64,000 nt of DNA from Desulfobacterales bacterium (GTDB lineage: Bacteria > Desulfobacterota > Desulfobacteria > Desulfobacterales > Desulfosalsimonadaceae): assembly GCA_034520365.1 (NCBI GenBank), contig JAXHNP010000003.1, forward strand, positions 620,001 to 684,000. The letters are read 5' to 3'. Below are positions 25,313 to 36,279 of the stretch, one piece after another. The translations under genes and the position numbers were made by a program. Each line of letters begins with the position of its first letter. The stretch's first letter is position 1. The notes beneath the pieces are model-generated. The model saw only the letters and a program-made list of their open reading frames with translations, did no database searches and was not told the DNA's origin.

Positions 25313-25828
25313 CTAATCCAACGGCTCCCACCGGCCTTCCAGCTTCTTCATCACATCCGGCATGGTGGTGTATTCCATGGCCTCCATGGGCAGCCGGTGC
25401 GGCTCAAACGGGCCATGGCGCCGCAAGAGATCCGCGAGCTCATTAGTCTTTTTCCGGGCCCGGTCAAACCCCGGATCATCAAACATATCCCGGGGCCCCA
25501 CCAGATGCCCGCCGGCCAGCTGAAACCCCAGCGCAATCACCCGGGGCGGCCGGCCGCACCGAGAAAAACCAATAGATCATAGAGTTCCGCCGGCGCATCA
25601 AAAAATATCCCATGCCAGCTGATGGATGTCCCGGTTATCAGTTCCGTTGCGGTGGGTCATAATCAGTTCCAGATCATCCCCGCATGCGGTGACATGATAA
25701 TCGATAATCTTCTCCTGGTGCTGCGCCCCTTCCAGGCGGTTATCCGCCTCCTCGATCAGGTCGGGGTGTATGGCCGAATGGCCGACATATCCGCCAACAT
25801 CCGCCTTGATAACGCTAACAGTAATTTT
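25313..25828 (-). pseudogene. Fructose-1,6-bisphosphate aldolase/phosphatase (class V) remnant
   Basis: The minus strand reads KITVSVIKADVGGYVGHSAI, then HPDLIEEADNRLEGAQ, CGDDLELIMTHRNGTDNRDI and HQLAWDIF, the N-terminus of the archaeal-type bifunctional FBP aldolase/phosphatase. The start codon is lost (AAT before AAA ATT), though a GGAGGC ribosome site survives at about 25842-25847. After WDIF the frame stops, then DAPAELYDLLVFLGAAGR appears, about 150 residues further on in an intact enzyme. After another shift the C-terminus follows (RVIALGFQLAGGHLVGPRDM to KKLEGRWEPLD, stop at 25313). At least two deletions/frameshifts have removed most of the active site. Confidence 0.85.
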
Positions 25829-25907
25829 ATTGCCCTTTTCTGCCTCCTCTGTTTAGTGGTTCACAAAATGTATATCCTGAGAAGCAGTGCGCTAAAAACA
25901 GACTTTT

Positions 25908-25936
25908 TTGACAAATCCCGGCGGAAAATGTGATAA
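25908..25936 (+). promoter_or_regulatory. Candidate promoter upstream of acyl-CoA dehydrogenase
   Basis: TTGACA, 17-bp spacer, TGATAA. The 25829-26193 gap is AT-rich and otherwise empty. Confidence 0.3.
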
Positions 25937-26193
25937 ACCGGTGAACACGTTGGATATAAAGACAGAATCAACTGCGGGTTTCAACAAAATATGCTGAAAC
26001 CAGGGAAAACAATTTTTATAATAAATATAGTCAGTTCTTTTAAGACTGCAACAAATCCATCCCGCCGGCGTTGCCTGATACGCCATCACGCTTGACTTCA
26101 ACCGCTGAGTATTCTAATGATTCATGCGAATATGAGAAATCTTTAGCCCCCGATTGATGAAAAAAATTTTGAAATAAAAGGAGACACCCGATT

Positions 26194-28044
26194 ATGGCAC
26201 AACTGATAGCAGACCGCAGGGATGTGGATTTTGTGCTCCACGACCAGCTTGATATCAAGGAGCTCGCCAAACACGAAAAATTTGCGGAATTTAACAAAAA
26301 AACCATAGACATGATCGTCACAGAAGCCCGAAACCTGGCCATCAAGGAAATTCTGCCCACCCAGAAAATAAGCGATGCCGGCTGTGAATTTGATAACGGC
26401 ACCGTGCGGGTGCCGGAGGAATTTCACCGGCTCTTCAAGCTTTACAAAGAAGGGGAATGGCTGGCCATGATCGATGATCCGGAATGGGGCGGCCAGGGGA
26501 TGCCAAAGACCGTATCCCTTGCGGCCAATGAATATTTTTACGGCGCCAACCCCGCCTTTATGCTCTATCACGGCTTAACCCACGGGGCCGCCCAACTGAT
26601 CGAAACCTTTGGCACGGATCAACAGAAGCAGGCCTACCTTAAAAAACTCTACTCCGGCGAATGGTCCGGCACCATGCTTTTGACCGAACCCAATGCCGGC
26701 TCGGATGTGGGCGCCCTTGAGAGCACGGCGGTCAAAAACGATGACGGCACTTATTCAATTACCGGCACTAAAATTTTTATCTCCGGCGGCGAACACGATA
26801 TGGTCGAAAACATCGCCCATCCGGTGCTGGCCAGGATTGAAGGCGCACCCGCCGGCACCAAAGGGATATCGCTTTTCCTGGTGCCCAAATACCGCGTCAA
26901 TGACGACGGAAGCCTGGGGGCATTCAATGACGTGGTCTGCACCAACATCGAAGAAAAAATGGGCCTTCACGGAAACTGCACCTGCACCCTGGCCCTGGGC
27001 GGCAAGGGCAACTGCATCGGCACGCTGCTTGGCGAGGAAAACAAGGGCATGCGGGCCATGTTTCTGATGATGAATGAGGCCCGCCAGCTGGTGGGGCTCC
27101 AGGGCTTTGCCACGGCCTCGGCGGCCTACATGTATGCCGCAAGTTACGCCAAAGAGCGCATCCAGGGCAAGCACCTGCTGGCCGGAAAAAGTCCGGATGC
27201 CCCGGATGTAGCCATTATCCAGCATCCGGATGTCAGGCGGCAGCTGACCCTCATGAAAGCCTATGTAGACGGTTTGCGCAGCCTTATCTATTACGGCGGG
27301 CTTACCTATGACATGGAGCATCTGGCCGCCGATGAAGCCGAAAAGGAAAAATATGAAGACCGGTCCGCCATTTTGACCCCCATTATCAAGGGCTACATAA
27401 CGGATAAAGCGCTTGAGGTAACCAGTCACGCCGTGCAGGTTTACGGCGGCTACGGCTATATCAAGGAATATCCGGTGGAACAGCTGATGCGGGACTGCCG
27501 GATCTTCATGATTTATGAGGGCACCAACGGCATCCAGGCCATGGACCTGCTGGGCCGAAAGCTCGGCATGAAAAAAGGCCAGCCGTTTTTGGATTACTTA
27601 AGTGAAATGCAGAAGACCACGGATGCGGCCAGAGAAATTGAAGCGGTCAAGGCCCTGGCGGAAAAAGTCGAGGACAGCATCTCACGGCTTAGCGAAATCG
27701 CCCTTTATCTGGCAAAAACCGCCATGTCGGACAACATCCTTAATGCGTTTGCTTTTGCCCACCCCTTTCTCGAGGTAACCGGAGACGTAAGCGTCGCCTG
27801 GATGCTTCTATGGCGCGCCACGGCCGCCTCGCGAAAGCTTGAAAAACTGGCCAAAAGCAGCGATCCGGCCCAGATGAAAGAGAAAGCCGAAAAAAACAAG
27901 GATGCGGGCTTTTATTACGGACAGATCAAAACCGCCGAATTCTTTATCATGACCCAGCTGCCGATCACCATGGGCAAGTTAAACGCTATTGCCGCAAGTA
28001 ACGGCGCAGCCGTGGAGATGCCGGAAATCGCCTTAGGGGGATAA
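26194..28044 (+). CDS. Acyl-CoA dehydrogenase, long form with C-terminal extension
   Basis: A 616-aa FAD enzyme of the long anaerobe-type acyl-CoA dehydrogenases, longer than the classic ~380 aa owing to N- and C-terminal additions. Motifs: WLAMIDDPEWGGQGMPKTVS, MLLTEPNAGSDVGALEST, YSITGTKIFISGGEHDMVEN, and VQVYGGYGYIKEYPVEQLMR followed by DCRIFMIYEGTNGIQAMDLL, which contains the usual catalytic Glu region. It oxidises acyl-CoA to enoyl-CoA and passes electrons to ETF; no etf genes are in the window. AAAGGAGA precedes the ATG. Substrate length cannot be judged from sequence. Confidence 0.93.
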   Translation: MAQLIADRRDVDFVLHDQLDIKELAKHEKFAEFNKKTIDMIVTEARNLAIKEILPTQKISDAGCEFDNGTVRVPEEFHRLFKLYKEGEWLAMIDDPEWGGQGMPKTVSLAANEYFYGANPAFMLYHGLTHGAAQLIETFGTDQQKQAYLKKLYSGEWSGTMLLTEPNAGSDVGALESTAVKNDDGTYSITGTKIFISGGEHDMVENIAHPVLARIEGAPAGTKGISLFLVPKYRVNDDGSLGAFNDVVCTNIEEKMGLHGNCTCTLALGGKGNCIGTLLGEENKGMRAMFLMMNEARQLVGLQGFATASAAYMYAASYAKERIQGKHLLAGKSPDAPDVAIIQHPDVRRQLTLMKAYVDGLRSLIYYGGLTYDMEHLAADEAEKEKYEDRSAILTPIIKGYITDKALEVTSHAVQVYGGYGYIKEYPVEQLMRDCRIFMIYEGTNGIQAMDLLGRKLGMKKGQPFLDYLSEMQKTTDAAREIEAVKALAEKVEDSISRLSEIALYLAKTAMSDNILNAFAFAHPFLEVTGDVSVAWMLLWRATAASRKLEKLAKSSDPAQMKEKAEKNKDAGFYYGQIKTAEFFIMTQLPITMGKLNAIAASNGAAVEMPEIALGG

Positions 28045-28075
28045 TTTTTCTTTTCATCCTTCGATATTTTTATTG

Positions 28076-28105
28076 TTGACATATATATTGTACTTTTAAT
28101 ATAGA
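28076..28105 (+). promoter_or_regulatory. Candidate promoter of minCDE
   Basis: TTGACA followed by AT-rich TAATATAGA; -10 choices ATATAG (17-bp spacer) or TATAGA (18-bp spacer). It lies 56 bases before minC. Confidence 0.45.
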
Positions 28106-28160
28106 GATATACTAAATATATGGTTATATCTTTTTTCCAACCTGAACGGCGCAAATTTTT

Positions 28161-28850
28161 ATGGATTCAAACGACGATCTCCCTGTAAGACTCAAAGGCG
28201 TTGGTGACAGTCTCTGGGTGACCATCGACCCCACGCAGCCGGTTGAACGGCTGCAGGCGGCGCTGATTAAACCATTCGAGCGGCTGAAACATCTGGCGGT
28301 CAATGCCCGCGTCATTATTGATTCCGGAAACTCAACGGATTCGGATCAGCTAATCCGCGACCTGGGCGAATTTTTAAAGGAACGCTTCCAGGTGGGTCAG
28401 GTTTCCAAGCCCCCGGAAAAGAAAAAGACCGTCAATAAGGAACGCATCCGGAATCAGGACCTGGGCAACGCCTGGCACCATTATCGCAGCGAGGCCCTGA
28501 TGATCGCCGGGCGGGTAAGATCCGGCCAGAAAATTGTGGCCAAAAAGCATCTTATTATCATGGGCGACTTAAACCCCGGCGCCGAGGTCGTTGCGGGCGG
28601 CGACATCCTGGTGATGGGCACGCTTTCCGGCAAAGCCCAGGCCGGGCAGCCGGACAACGAAGATGCCATCGTCATGGCCCTTCAATTCCGGCCCACCCAG
28701 ATCCAGATCGGCGGTATCGTTGCGGCCGGGCTTGACTCAGGCGGAAGGGGCAATCCGGAATTCGCCTATATTGACGATCAGGCCATCGTGGTTGACGACT
28801 ATCTGAGCAACAACCCGTTCAAACAGCTCACATGGCCGGAAGTGCGATAG
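28161..28850 (+). CDS. minC: Septum site-determining protein MinC
   Basis: A 229-aa FtsZ-assembly inhibitor. The N-terminal domain (~1-95) starts VRLKGVGDSLWVTIDPTQP. The C-terminal beta-helix domain (~115-220) carries GRVRSGQKIVAKKHLIIMGD and LNPGAEVVAGGDILVMGTLS then GKAQAG, which bind MinD and FtsZ. Residues ~96-115 form a charged linker (KPPEKKKTVNKERIRNQ). It is first in minCDE, which places the division site at mid-cell, and a rod-shaped cell is implied. The ribosome site is weak. Confidence 0.95.
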   Translation: MDSNDDLPVRLKGVGDSLWVTIDPTQPVERLQAALIKPFERLKHLAVNARVIIDSGNSTDSDQLIRDLGEFLKERFQVGQVSKPPEKKKTVNKERIRNQDLGNAWHHYRSEALMIAGRVRSGQKIVAKKHLIIMGDLNPGAEVVAGGDILVMGTLSGKAQAGQPDNEDAIVMALQFRPTQIQIGGIVAAGLDSGGRGNPEFAYIDDQAIVVDDYLSNNPFKQLTWPEVR

Positions 28851-28903
28851 GTCAAATGCCCATAACAATTAACCCCAATCAAATTTAAAAAAAGAGGTGT
28901 ATT

Positions 28904-29713
28904 GTGGAGGGTAAAGTCATTGTTATGACATCGGGAAAAGGCGGTGTCGGCAAAACCACCGTCACCGCGTCCATCGGCGCCGCCCTTGCCCAGCAGGGCA
29001 AACGCGTCGCCATTGTGGATATGGATATCGGCCTTCGGAATATGGATGTGGTCATGGGCCTTGAAAACCGCATCGTCTTCAATGTGGTCGATATCATCCA
29101 GGGCCGCTGCAAATTAAAACAGGCCGCGATCAAAGACCGCAAGATTGACAACCTTTTTTTGATCCCCGCCTCTCAAAGCGATGATAAAGAGGTCATCAAA
29201 CCGGAAAACATGGTCTGGCTGACCAACAAACTCCGCAAGGAGTTTGACTTTACCCTGCTTGACTGCCCGGCGGGGATTGAGCACGGGTTCAAAAACTCCA
29301 TTGCCGCAGCCGACGAGGCGGTGGTCATCTGCACCCCGGATGTCTCCGCGGTCCGGGATGCAGACCGCGTGATCGGGCTCCTCTATGCACGCTCCATCAC
29401 CCCGAAGCTGGTGGTCAACCGCATCGTTCCCAAGATGGTGGAAAGCGGGGACATGTTGAGTCACGAGGATATCGTGGATGTTCTCTCCATTGATCTGGTG
29501 GGCCTGGTGGAGATGGATGAGCTGGTGGTCATCTCCAGCAATACCGGCACCTCGCTGATTTCCAACAAAGAGTCAAAAGCCGGCATGGCTTTTCAGCGTA
29601 TCGCGATGCGGCTCAACGGGCATCCGGATCTGCCCATTGAGAATCCGTTGGCGCAGAAGGGATTCTGGAAAAAAATCGGTAAAAAGCTTGCTCGAAAAAA
29701 CAAGGATGCCTAA
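28904..29713 (+). CDS. minD: Septum site-determining ATPase MinD
   Basis: A 269-aa ParA/MinD ATPase. The deviant Walker A GKGGVGKT is at 11-18 (with the signature first Lys), and Walker B lies in FTLLDCPAGIEHGF. The C-terminal amphipathic membrane-targeting helix is FWKKIGKKLARKNKDA. The start is GTG at 28904, preceded by AAAGAGGTG. MinD-ATP binds the inner membrane, recruits MinC and is released by MinE. It overlaps minE by one base (TAATG). Confidence 0.96.
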   Translation: MEGKVIVMTSGKGGVGKTTVTASIGAALAQQGKRVAIVDMDIGLRNMDVVMGLENRIVFNVVDIIQGRCKLKQAAIKDRKIDNLFLIPASQSDDKEVIKPENMVWLTNKLRKEFDFTLLDCPAGIEHGFKNSIAAADEAVVICTPDVSAVRDADRVIGLLYARSITPKLVVNRIVPKMVESGDMLSHEDIVDVLSIDLVGLVEMDELVVISSNTGTSLISNKESKAGMAFQRIAMRLNGHPDLPIENPLAQKGFWKKIGKKLARKNKDA

Positions 29714-30000
29714 TGAAATTCAATGATCTGCTGAAAAAACTGATCAATAAGCCGGAAAGCAAGGAAGTGGCCAAAAAACGGCTGAAATTCGCCCTGGTCT
29801 ATGACAAGCTGGAGGTCACGGATAATATGCTGGAAAACCTCCAGAAAGAACTGCTGGAGGTGATTGGCCGATACTTTGAGATCGACCGGGAATCGATGAA
29901 CTTAGACATTCAACGATCGGACGACTACTCCGCCCTGGTCTTTAACACACCGATCGTATCCGCCAAACATCAGCAAGAGCGGGGGTCCTCAGCCGCATAG
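29713..30000 (+). CDS. minE: Cell division topological specificity factor MinE
   Basis: A 95-aa MinE. The anti-MinCD region is EVAKKRLKFALVYDKLEVTD and the topology domain follows (LEVIGRYFEIDRESMNLDIQ). It stimulates MinD ATPase and drives pole-to-pole movement of MinCD. The TAATG junction with minD indicates coupled translation. It ends 10 bases from the convergent HD-domain gene with no terminator visible. Confidence 0.94.
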   Translation: MKFNDLLKKLINKPESKEVAKKRLKFALVYDKLEVTDNMLENLQKELLEVIGRYFEIDRESMNLDIQRSDDYSALVFNTPIVSAKHQQERGSSAA

Positions 30001-30009
30001 AAACGGCAT

Positions 30010-30783
30010 TTACGTGGAAAGCCCCATTTCGGTTTTCATGTACGTATAGAGCTCCTCGCCGATGGCCAGGCCGATCTCAATGAACTGGGGGCCGTACCGC
30101 CGGCCGGTGGGGGAGCGGAAAGTATGCCGAATCTTTCTTAAAAAGTCCAACCCCCGCGGATAAATGAGCATAAACCGCTCCGGCGAAATATTGGCGGCCG
30201 CCACCATATCCCAGACCGTGTGGATAAAGTTGTCCGGTCCGAACCGGAACTTATCCGAATCATAGAGACAGTCGGATAATATCCGGCAGGCAGCGCCAGG
30301 CTTTTCCATGCACTCGCCAAAGGCCTCATGGTTGGCAATGGCGATACAGATGGCGCTGATCTCCTTTTCCGAAAACGGATAGTCCGCCAGTACCTTGCGG
30401 GCATATATGGCCCCCTGCCGGGCATGTTCCTTCTGCTTGCGCCGGATATCATGCAAAAGCCCCGCGCAATGCGCCATCCGGAGCTGCCGGGCGACCGTAT
30501 CGGCTGAAAAATCGGCTGCGCGGCCTTCAATGGCCACCAGAGCCCCGGCATCCAAAGCCACCTTGCGGGCATGGGCCATCCCATGGCCGAAATCATTCTC
30601 AATCGCCTCTGCCAAAAACGTTTTCAGCTGATGCACCGTGGCATCCGATTGAAAATATTCGCCTGACTGCGCCACCTCAGCCGAAAAATCCTGATAAAAA
30701 TCCGGCGTCGGCTGCCGGGCGGCAATTTTACGCGCCTCCCGGCGCAGCCGCTCGATGATCCCATTCATTGAATCAGCCATCAT
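30010..30783 (-). CDS. HD-domain phosphohydrolase
   Basis: A 257-aa HD superfamily protein. Metal ligands are seen in NDFGHGMAHARKVALDAG, MAHCAGLLHDIRRKQKEHAR (the HD pair), IAIANHEAFGE and LYDSDKFRFGPDN. HD enzymes cleave phosphate esters of nucleotides or second messengers; the substrate is unknown. It starts at ATG 30783, overlapping the amidohydrolase stop by 4 bases, so the two are probably co-translated. Confidence 0.85.
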   Translation of the reverse strand: MMADSMNGIIERLRREARKIAARQPTPDFYQDFSAEVAQSGEYFQSDATVHQLKTFLAEAIENDFGHGMAHARKVALDAGALVAIEGRAADFSADTVARQLRMAHCAGLLHDIRRKQKEHARQGAIYARKVLADYPFSEKEISAICIAIANHEAFGECMEKPGAACRILSDCLYDSDKFRFGPDNFIHTVWDMVAAANISPERFMLIYPRGLDFLRKIRHTFRSPTGRRYGPQFIEIGLAIGEELYTYMKTEMGLST

Positions 30784-31625
30784 TCACCCATCAAAAACAG
30801 CCGGGCCGCGTTTTCCCCCATCATCTGTTTTTTGCCGGCCTCGCTGATCCCGCTTTTTTCAATCTCACGAAAGTACCGGTCCGGCTTGATCAGGGGATAA
30901 TCCGTCCCCCAGAGGATCTTATCCGCCCCGGCCGCCTGCTCGGCCATCGGATAAATTTCCGGGGTATATAAAAACGGGGATGCGGCTGTATCAAAATACA
31001 CATTGGCCAATGCCTCCCGGACCTCCTTTTTCATCAGCATATAAAAAAACAGCCCCCCGCCCCAGTGGGCCAGAATAATCCGGTTATCCGGAAAGCGCCT
31101 GATCAGCTCATAGATCTGGGCCAGGGTATTCGGGGTCTTGCCCGGATACATATGCCCGATGGGCTCATTGGTATGGATCATCACCGGCAGATGTTTTTCC
31201 CGGCAAAACGCCATCACCGGCTCAAGCCGCGCCAGGGTGCCGGATTCAAATCCGGACTGGTAAAACGCAAGCTCGCCCACGCCGGAGAGTCCCCCGGCGA
31301 TGCAGCGCTCCACCTCGTCAAGCGCGTCTTCGGCAAACACGTCCAGGCAGCACAACCCCTTGATCCGGTCCGGATACCGGGCCACAGCTTCCATGATATA
31401 ATCGTTATGGGGTTTAAAAATCTCCGGGGCGTGCCAGGGAAACCCAAAGGTGACCGCCCGGTCAACGCCCTGGGCGTCCATTTCCGCCACAAGCTGATCC
31501 GCTGTGACAAGCTTTGATTTCGGCGAGTCATAAAGCAGCTTGAACTCCGGCTCACCGTCAAAATAGGCTTCCCGTTTATCACGAATGAAATCCGGGAAGA
31601 TATGGGTATGCGCATCAACAATCAT
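30780..31625 (-). CDS. Metal-dependent amidohydrolase (ACMSD-like TIM barrel)
   Basis: A 281-aa amidohydrolase_2 family protein. The N-terminal MIVDAHTHIFPDFI gives the HxH metal pair, LPVMIHTNEPIGHMYPGK and RIILAHWGGGLFFYMLM supply further His ligands, and KILWGTDYPLIKPDRYF supplies the catalytic Asp. Members include hydrolases and decarboxylases of carboxylic acids; substrate unknown. It overlaps the HD gene (ATGA). Confidence 0.85.
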   Translation of the reverse strand: MIVDAHTHIFPDFIRDKREAYFDGEPEFKLLYDSPKSKLVTADQLVAEMDAQGVDRAVTFGFPWHAPEIFKPHNDYIMEAVARYPDRIKGLCCLDVFAEDALDEVERCIAGGLSGVGELAFYQSGFESGTLARLEPVMAFCREKHLPVMIHTNEPIGHMYPGKTPNTLAQIYELIRRFPDNRIILAHWGGGLFFYMLMKKEVREALANVYFDTAASPFLYTPEIYPMAEQAAGADKILWGTDYPLIKPDRYFREIEKSGISEAGKKQMMGENAARLFLMGE

Positions 31626-31736
31626 AACGAACCGTCTTTCTGTCCCTCAATTAACAAACCTTTTGGCTTGACCTGCTTCACTATTTTCCCATATAAGTAT
31701 CATGAAAAGTATAATAAATTGTTCAGGTAATGAAAA

Positions 31737-31770
31737 CCTAAATCGAGCGTTCCAAATTTTAAACAGAAAA
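31737..31770. repeat. Solo end of the CCTAAATTGAGCG family
   Basis: CCTAAATCGAGCG (one change) followed by TTCCAAATTTT, as at the left end of the element at 20988. It lies in the leader of the next gene. Confidence 0.55.
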
Positions 31771-31807
31771 TTTTTATATTCTTTTATATGAATGAGGGAA
31801 GCCGCTT

Positions 31808-32377
31808 ATGAGTATGTCCAAACTGTTATCGACTTTCGAAGAACCCGGCAAGATCAACACTCAGCAAACGCTTGAATTCGCGTTTGACCGCGGCAGGGAA
31901 CTCGGCATTACCGAAGTGGTGGTGGCATCTTCTTCCGGTGATACCGCATACCGGGCGCTTGAGATTTTCAAAGGCTTCAACATTACGGCGGTGACATATC
32001 ATTGCGGCTTCAAAGAGCCCTTCCAGAATACCATGAAGGATGATGTCCGGCGGGATCTTGAAGAGGAAGGCATGAAAGTGGTGGAGGCCACTCATGCCCT
32101 GTCCGGGGTCGAGCGCGCGCTTGCCAAAAAATATACCGGCATCTATCCGGTGCTTCTGATGGCGGACACGCTGCGCCTGTTCGGACAAGGAACCAAGGTG
32201 GCGGTCGAGATCTCAGTCATGGCCGCAGACGCCGGGGCGCTTACCGGAAACGACATCATCGCCATCGGCGGCACGGGCAAAGGCGCGGATACGGCGCTCC
32301 TTCTGAAACCGGCCCACCAATCCAATTTTTTTGATATCCAGATCCGGGAGATTATCTGCAAGCCGCGAACCTTTTAA
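31808..32377 (+). CDS. Pyruvate kinase C-terminal-domain-like protein
   Basis: A 189-aa stand-alone protein resembling the alpha/beta C-terminal domain of pyruvate kinase. Motifs: TQQTLEFAFDRGRELGITEV, VVASSSGDTAYRALEIFKGF, ISVMAADAGAL and DIIAIGGTGKGADTALLLKP. It has no kinase barrel and so is not a pyruvate kinase. Such proteins occur in many anaerobes and archaea with unknown function; nucleotide or phosphate-ligand binding is likely. The last A of the TAA stop is shared with the trmL ATG. Confidence 0.75.
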   Translation: MSMSKLLSTFEEPGKINTQQTLEFAFDRGRELGITEVVVASSSGDTAYRALEIFKGFNITAVTYHCGFKEPFQNTMKDDVRRDLEEEGMKVVEATHALSGVERALAKKYTGIYPVLLMADTLRLFGQGTKVAVEISVMAADAGALTGNDIIAIGGTGKGADTALLLKPAHQSNFFDIQIREIICKPRTF

Positions 32378-32868
32378 TGCCGCAGACATACGAGCGTCAT
32401 GTGGTTTTGGTTTCCCCGGAAATTCACTGGAATACGGGCAATATCGGCCGCACCTGCCTGGGGGCCGGAGCGCATCTGCATTTAATCAAACCCTTGGGCT
32501 TTTCGCTGGCCGATCGTTACGTCAAGCGGGCGGGCCTTGATTACTGGGATCAGGTCAAGCTGTCCGTGTGGGAGGATTTTGCCGTATTTGCCGAAAACAC
32601 CGGCATGGCCCCTTCCGAAGCCGCGGTTTTTACAAAAACCGGCCGGCAGCCGGTATGGCAAGTTTCCAAGACCGCCGGCCGGCTGTTTTTGATTTTCGGC
32701 TCCGAGACCCGGGGCCTGCCGCCCAAAATCCAAGAGGCATTCAGTCCCGATCAGACCTACCACATCCCTATCGGCCAGGGCATCCGCAGCTTAAACCTCT
32801 CCACCGCCGTCGGCATCGCCTTATACGAAAGCCTGCGGGAAGCGCCCAACTTTCATTTTTGGTCCTGA
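32377..32868 (+). CDS. trmL: tRNA (cytidine/uridine(34)-2'-O)-methyltransferase
   Basis: A 163-aa SPOUT methyltransferase that 2'-O-methylates the wobble base of some tRNA-Leu using SAM. Motifs: ALVSPEIHWNTGNIGRTC-like start (VVLVSPEIHWNTGNIGRTCL), LFLIFGSETRGLPPKI, and YHIPIGQGIRSLNLSTAVGI, which make the trefoil knot. Length fits TrmL (~155-165 aa). It is coupled to the previous gene by a one-base overlap. Confidence 0.93.
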   Translation: MPQTYERHVVLVSPEIHWNTGNIGRTCLGAGAHLHLIKPLGFSLADRYVKRAGLDYWDQVKLSVWEDFAVFAENTGMAPSEAAVFTKTGRQPVWQVSKTAGRLFLIFGSETRGLPPKIQEAFSPDQTYHIPIGQGIRSLNLSTAVGIALYESLREAPNFHFWS

Positions 32869-32870
32869 GA

Positions 32871-33233
32871 TTATTTGCGCATTTTGGAAAGCGTCCGCTC
32901 CGGATGCTTCTCCAGATGCCGGTAGCGCTTACAGGCCACCTCCGCCATGCGATTCAAAAGATCGGACAGGTCTGAACTCCCCCATATATCGGCAAACTCC
33001 GGTTTGCCGCGAAGCCGCTTACTCAACTGATACCCGGCCGCCTTGTCCGGCGTCAGCTTAATATCGCTTTCTTCAAGCCAAATTTTATCGGAAAAAACCT
33101 CACTGAACAGCATACCGACCATATAGACGAAAAAATTTTTCACATCCTGAGTAGATTCCGCAGAGCTGATCCGTTGACGATAATCGGGTAAAATTTTGCG
33201 TTCATACTTGGTAAACGACAATTGTTTGGTCAT
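32871..33233 (-). CDS. Hypothetical protein, 120 aa
   Basis: I do not recognise this protein. It is mostly helical and charged, with TKYERKILPDYRQRISSAES, VKNFFVYMVGMLFSEVFSDK and a basic tail KRYRHLEKHPERTLSKMRK. No signal peptide, Cys pair or known motif. AGGAGCAGG lies just upstream of the ATG, which supports expression. The gap to clpB (33234-33572) holds nothing beyond a promoter candidate. Confidence 0.6.
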   Translation of the reverse strand: MTKQLSFTKYERKILPDYRQRISSAESTQDVKNFFVYMVGMLFSEVFSDKIWLEESDIKLTPDKAAGYQLSKRLRGKPEFADIWGSSDLSDLLNRMAEVACKRYRHLEKHPERTLSKMRK

Positions 33234-33487
33234 TTCCTGCTCCTTGGAAAAATGGGGTTAATCATATCGGCTGCACCGAAGCCGATGAAGAATCCGGGGG
33301 GATTGATCTGAATCCAGGGCGAACAGGCGATTGTTTTTGTTGCCATGCTGCAACGGCGGGATACTCCGAAAATCGACTGTATGGTTTGAAGTGAATGAGT
33401 TTGTAACACGCTATATTTTTAATTTAATCAAATCCGCGGTTAAAATCAAACAAAAATGTATTTGCGTTTTTCATCCGGATACCGCTG

Positions 33488-33515
33488 TTGACATTTACCC
33501 CTCCGTGCTTATTTT
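33488..33515 (+). promoter_or_regulatory. Candidate sigma-70 promoter of clpB
   Basis: TTGACA, 16-bp spacer, TATTTT, 58 bases before clpB. No clear sigma-32 motif was seen. Confidence 0.45.
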
Positions 33516-33572
33516 AACTTACTGAAAAGTATTGAAAATAAAATATAGCAGCCAAAAAGGAGGGCTATATAC

Positions 33573-36197
<2,625 letters not shown>

Positions 36198-36239
36198 TAG
36201 AGGTAAAAGGTATTAGGTATTAGGTTTTAGCTGAAGATG

Positions 36240-36277
36240 GGGCCGGGGGGGCAAAATTTAACCCACCTCCCCGGCCC
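36240..36277. terminator. GC-rich hairpin between convergent clpB and feoB
   Basis: GGGCCGGGG pairs with CCCCGGCCC around a 20-base loop. There is no T run, so it may be only a weak or bidirectional stop, or another repeat. Confidence 0.4.
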
Positions 36278-36279
36278 TT

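Noticed and set aside
25540..25660. UGA codons in the FBPase remnant as further selenocysteine sites
   Set aside because: The flanking peptide jumps ~150 residues across the first UGA and the second is followed by a frameshift; neither falls on a conserved Cys.
25622..25933. Plus-strand 103-codon open frame
   Set aside because: It is antisense to the FBPase remnant and has no recognisable motif.
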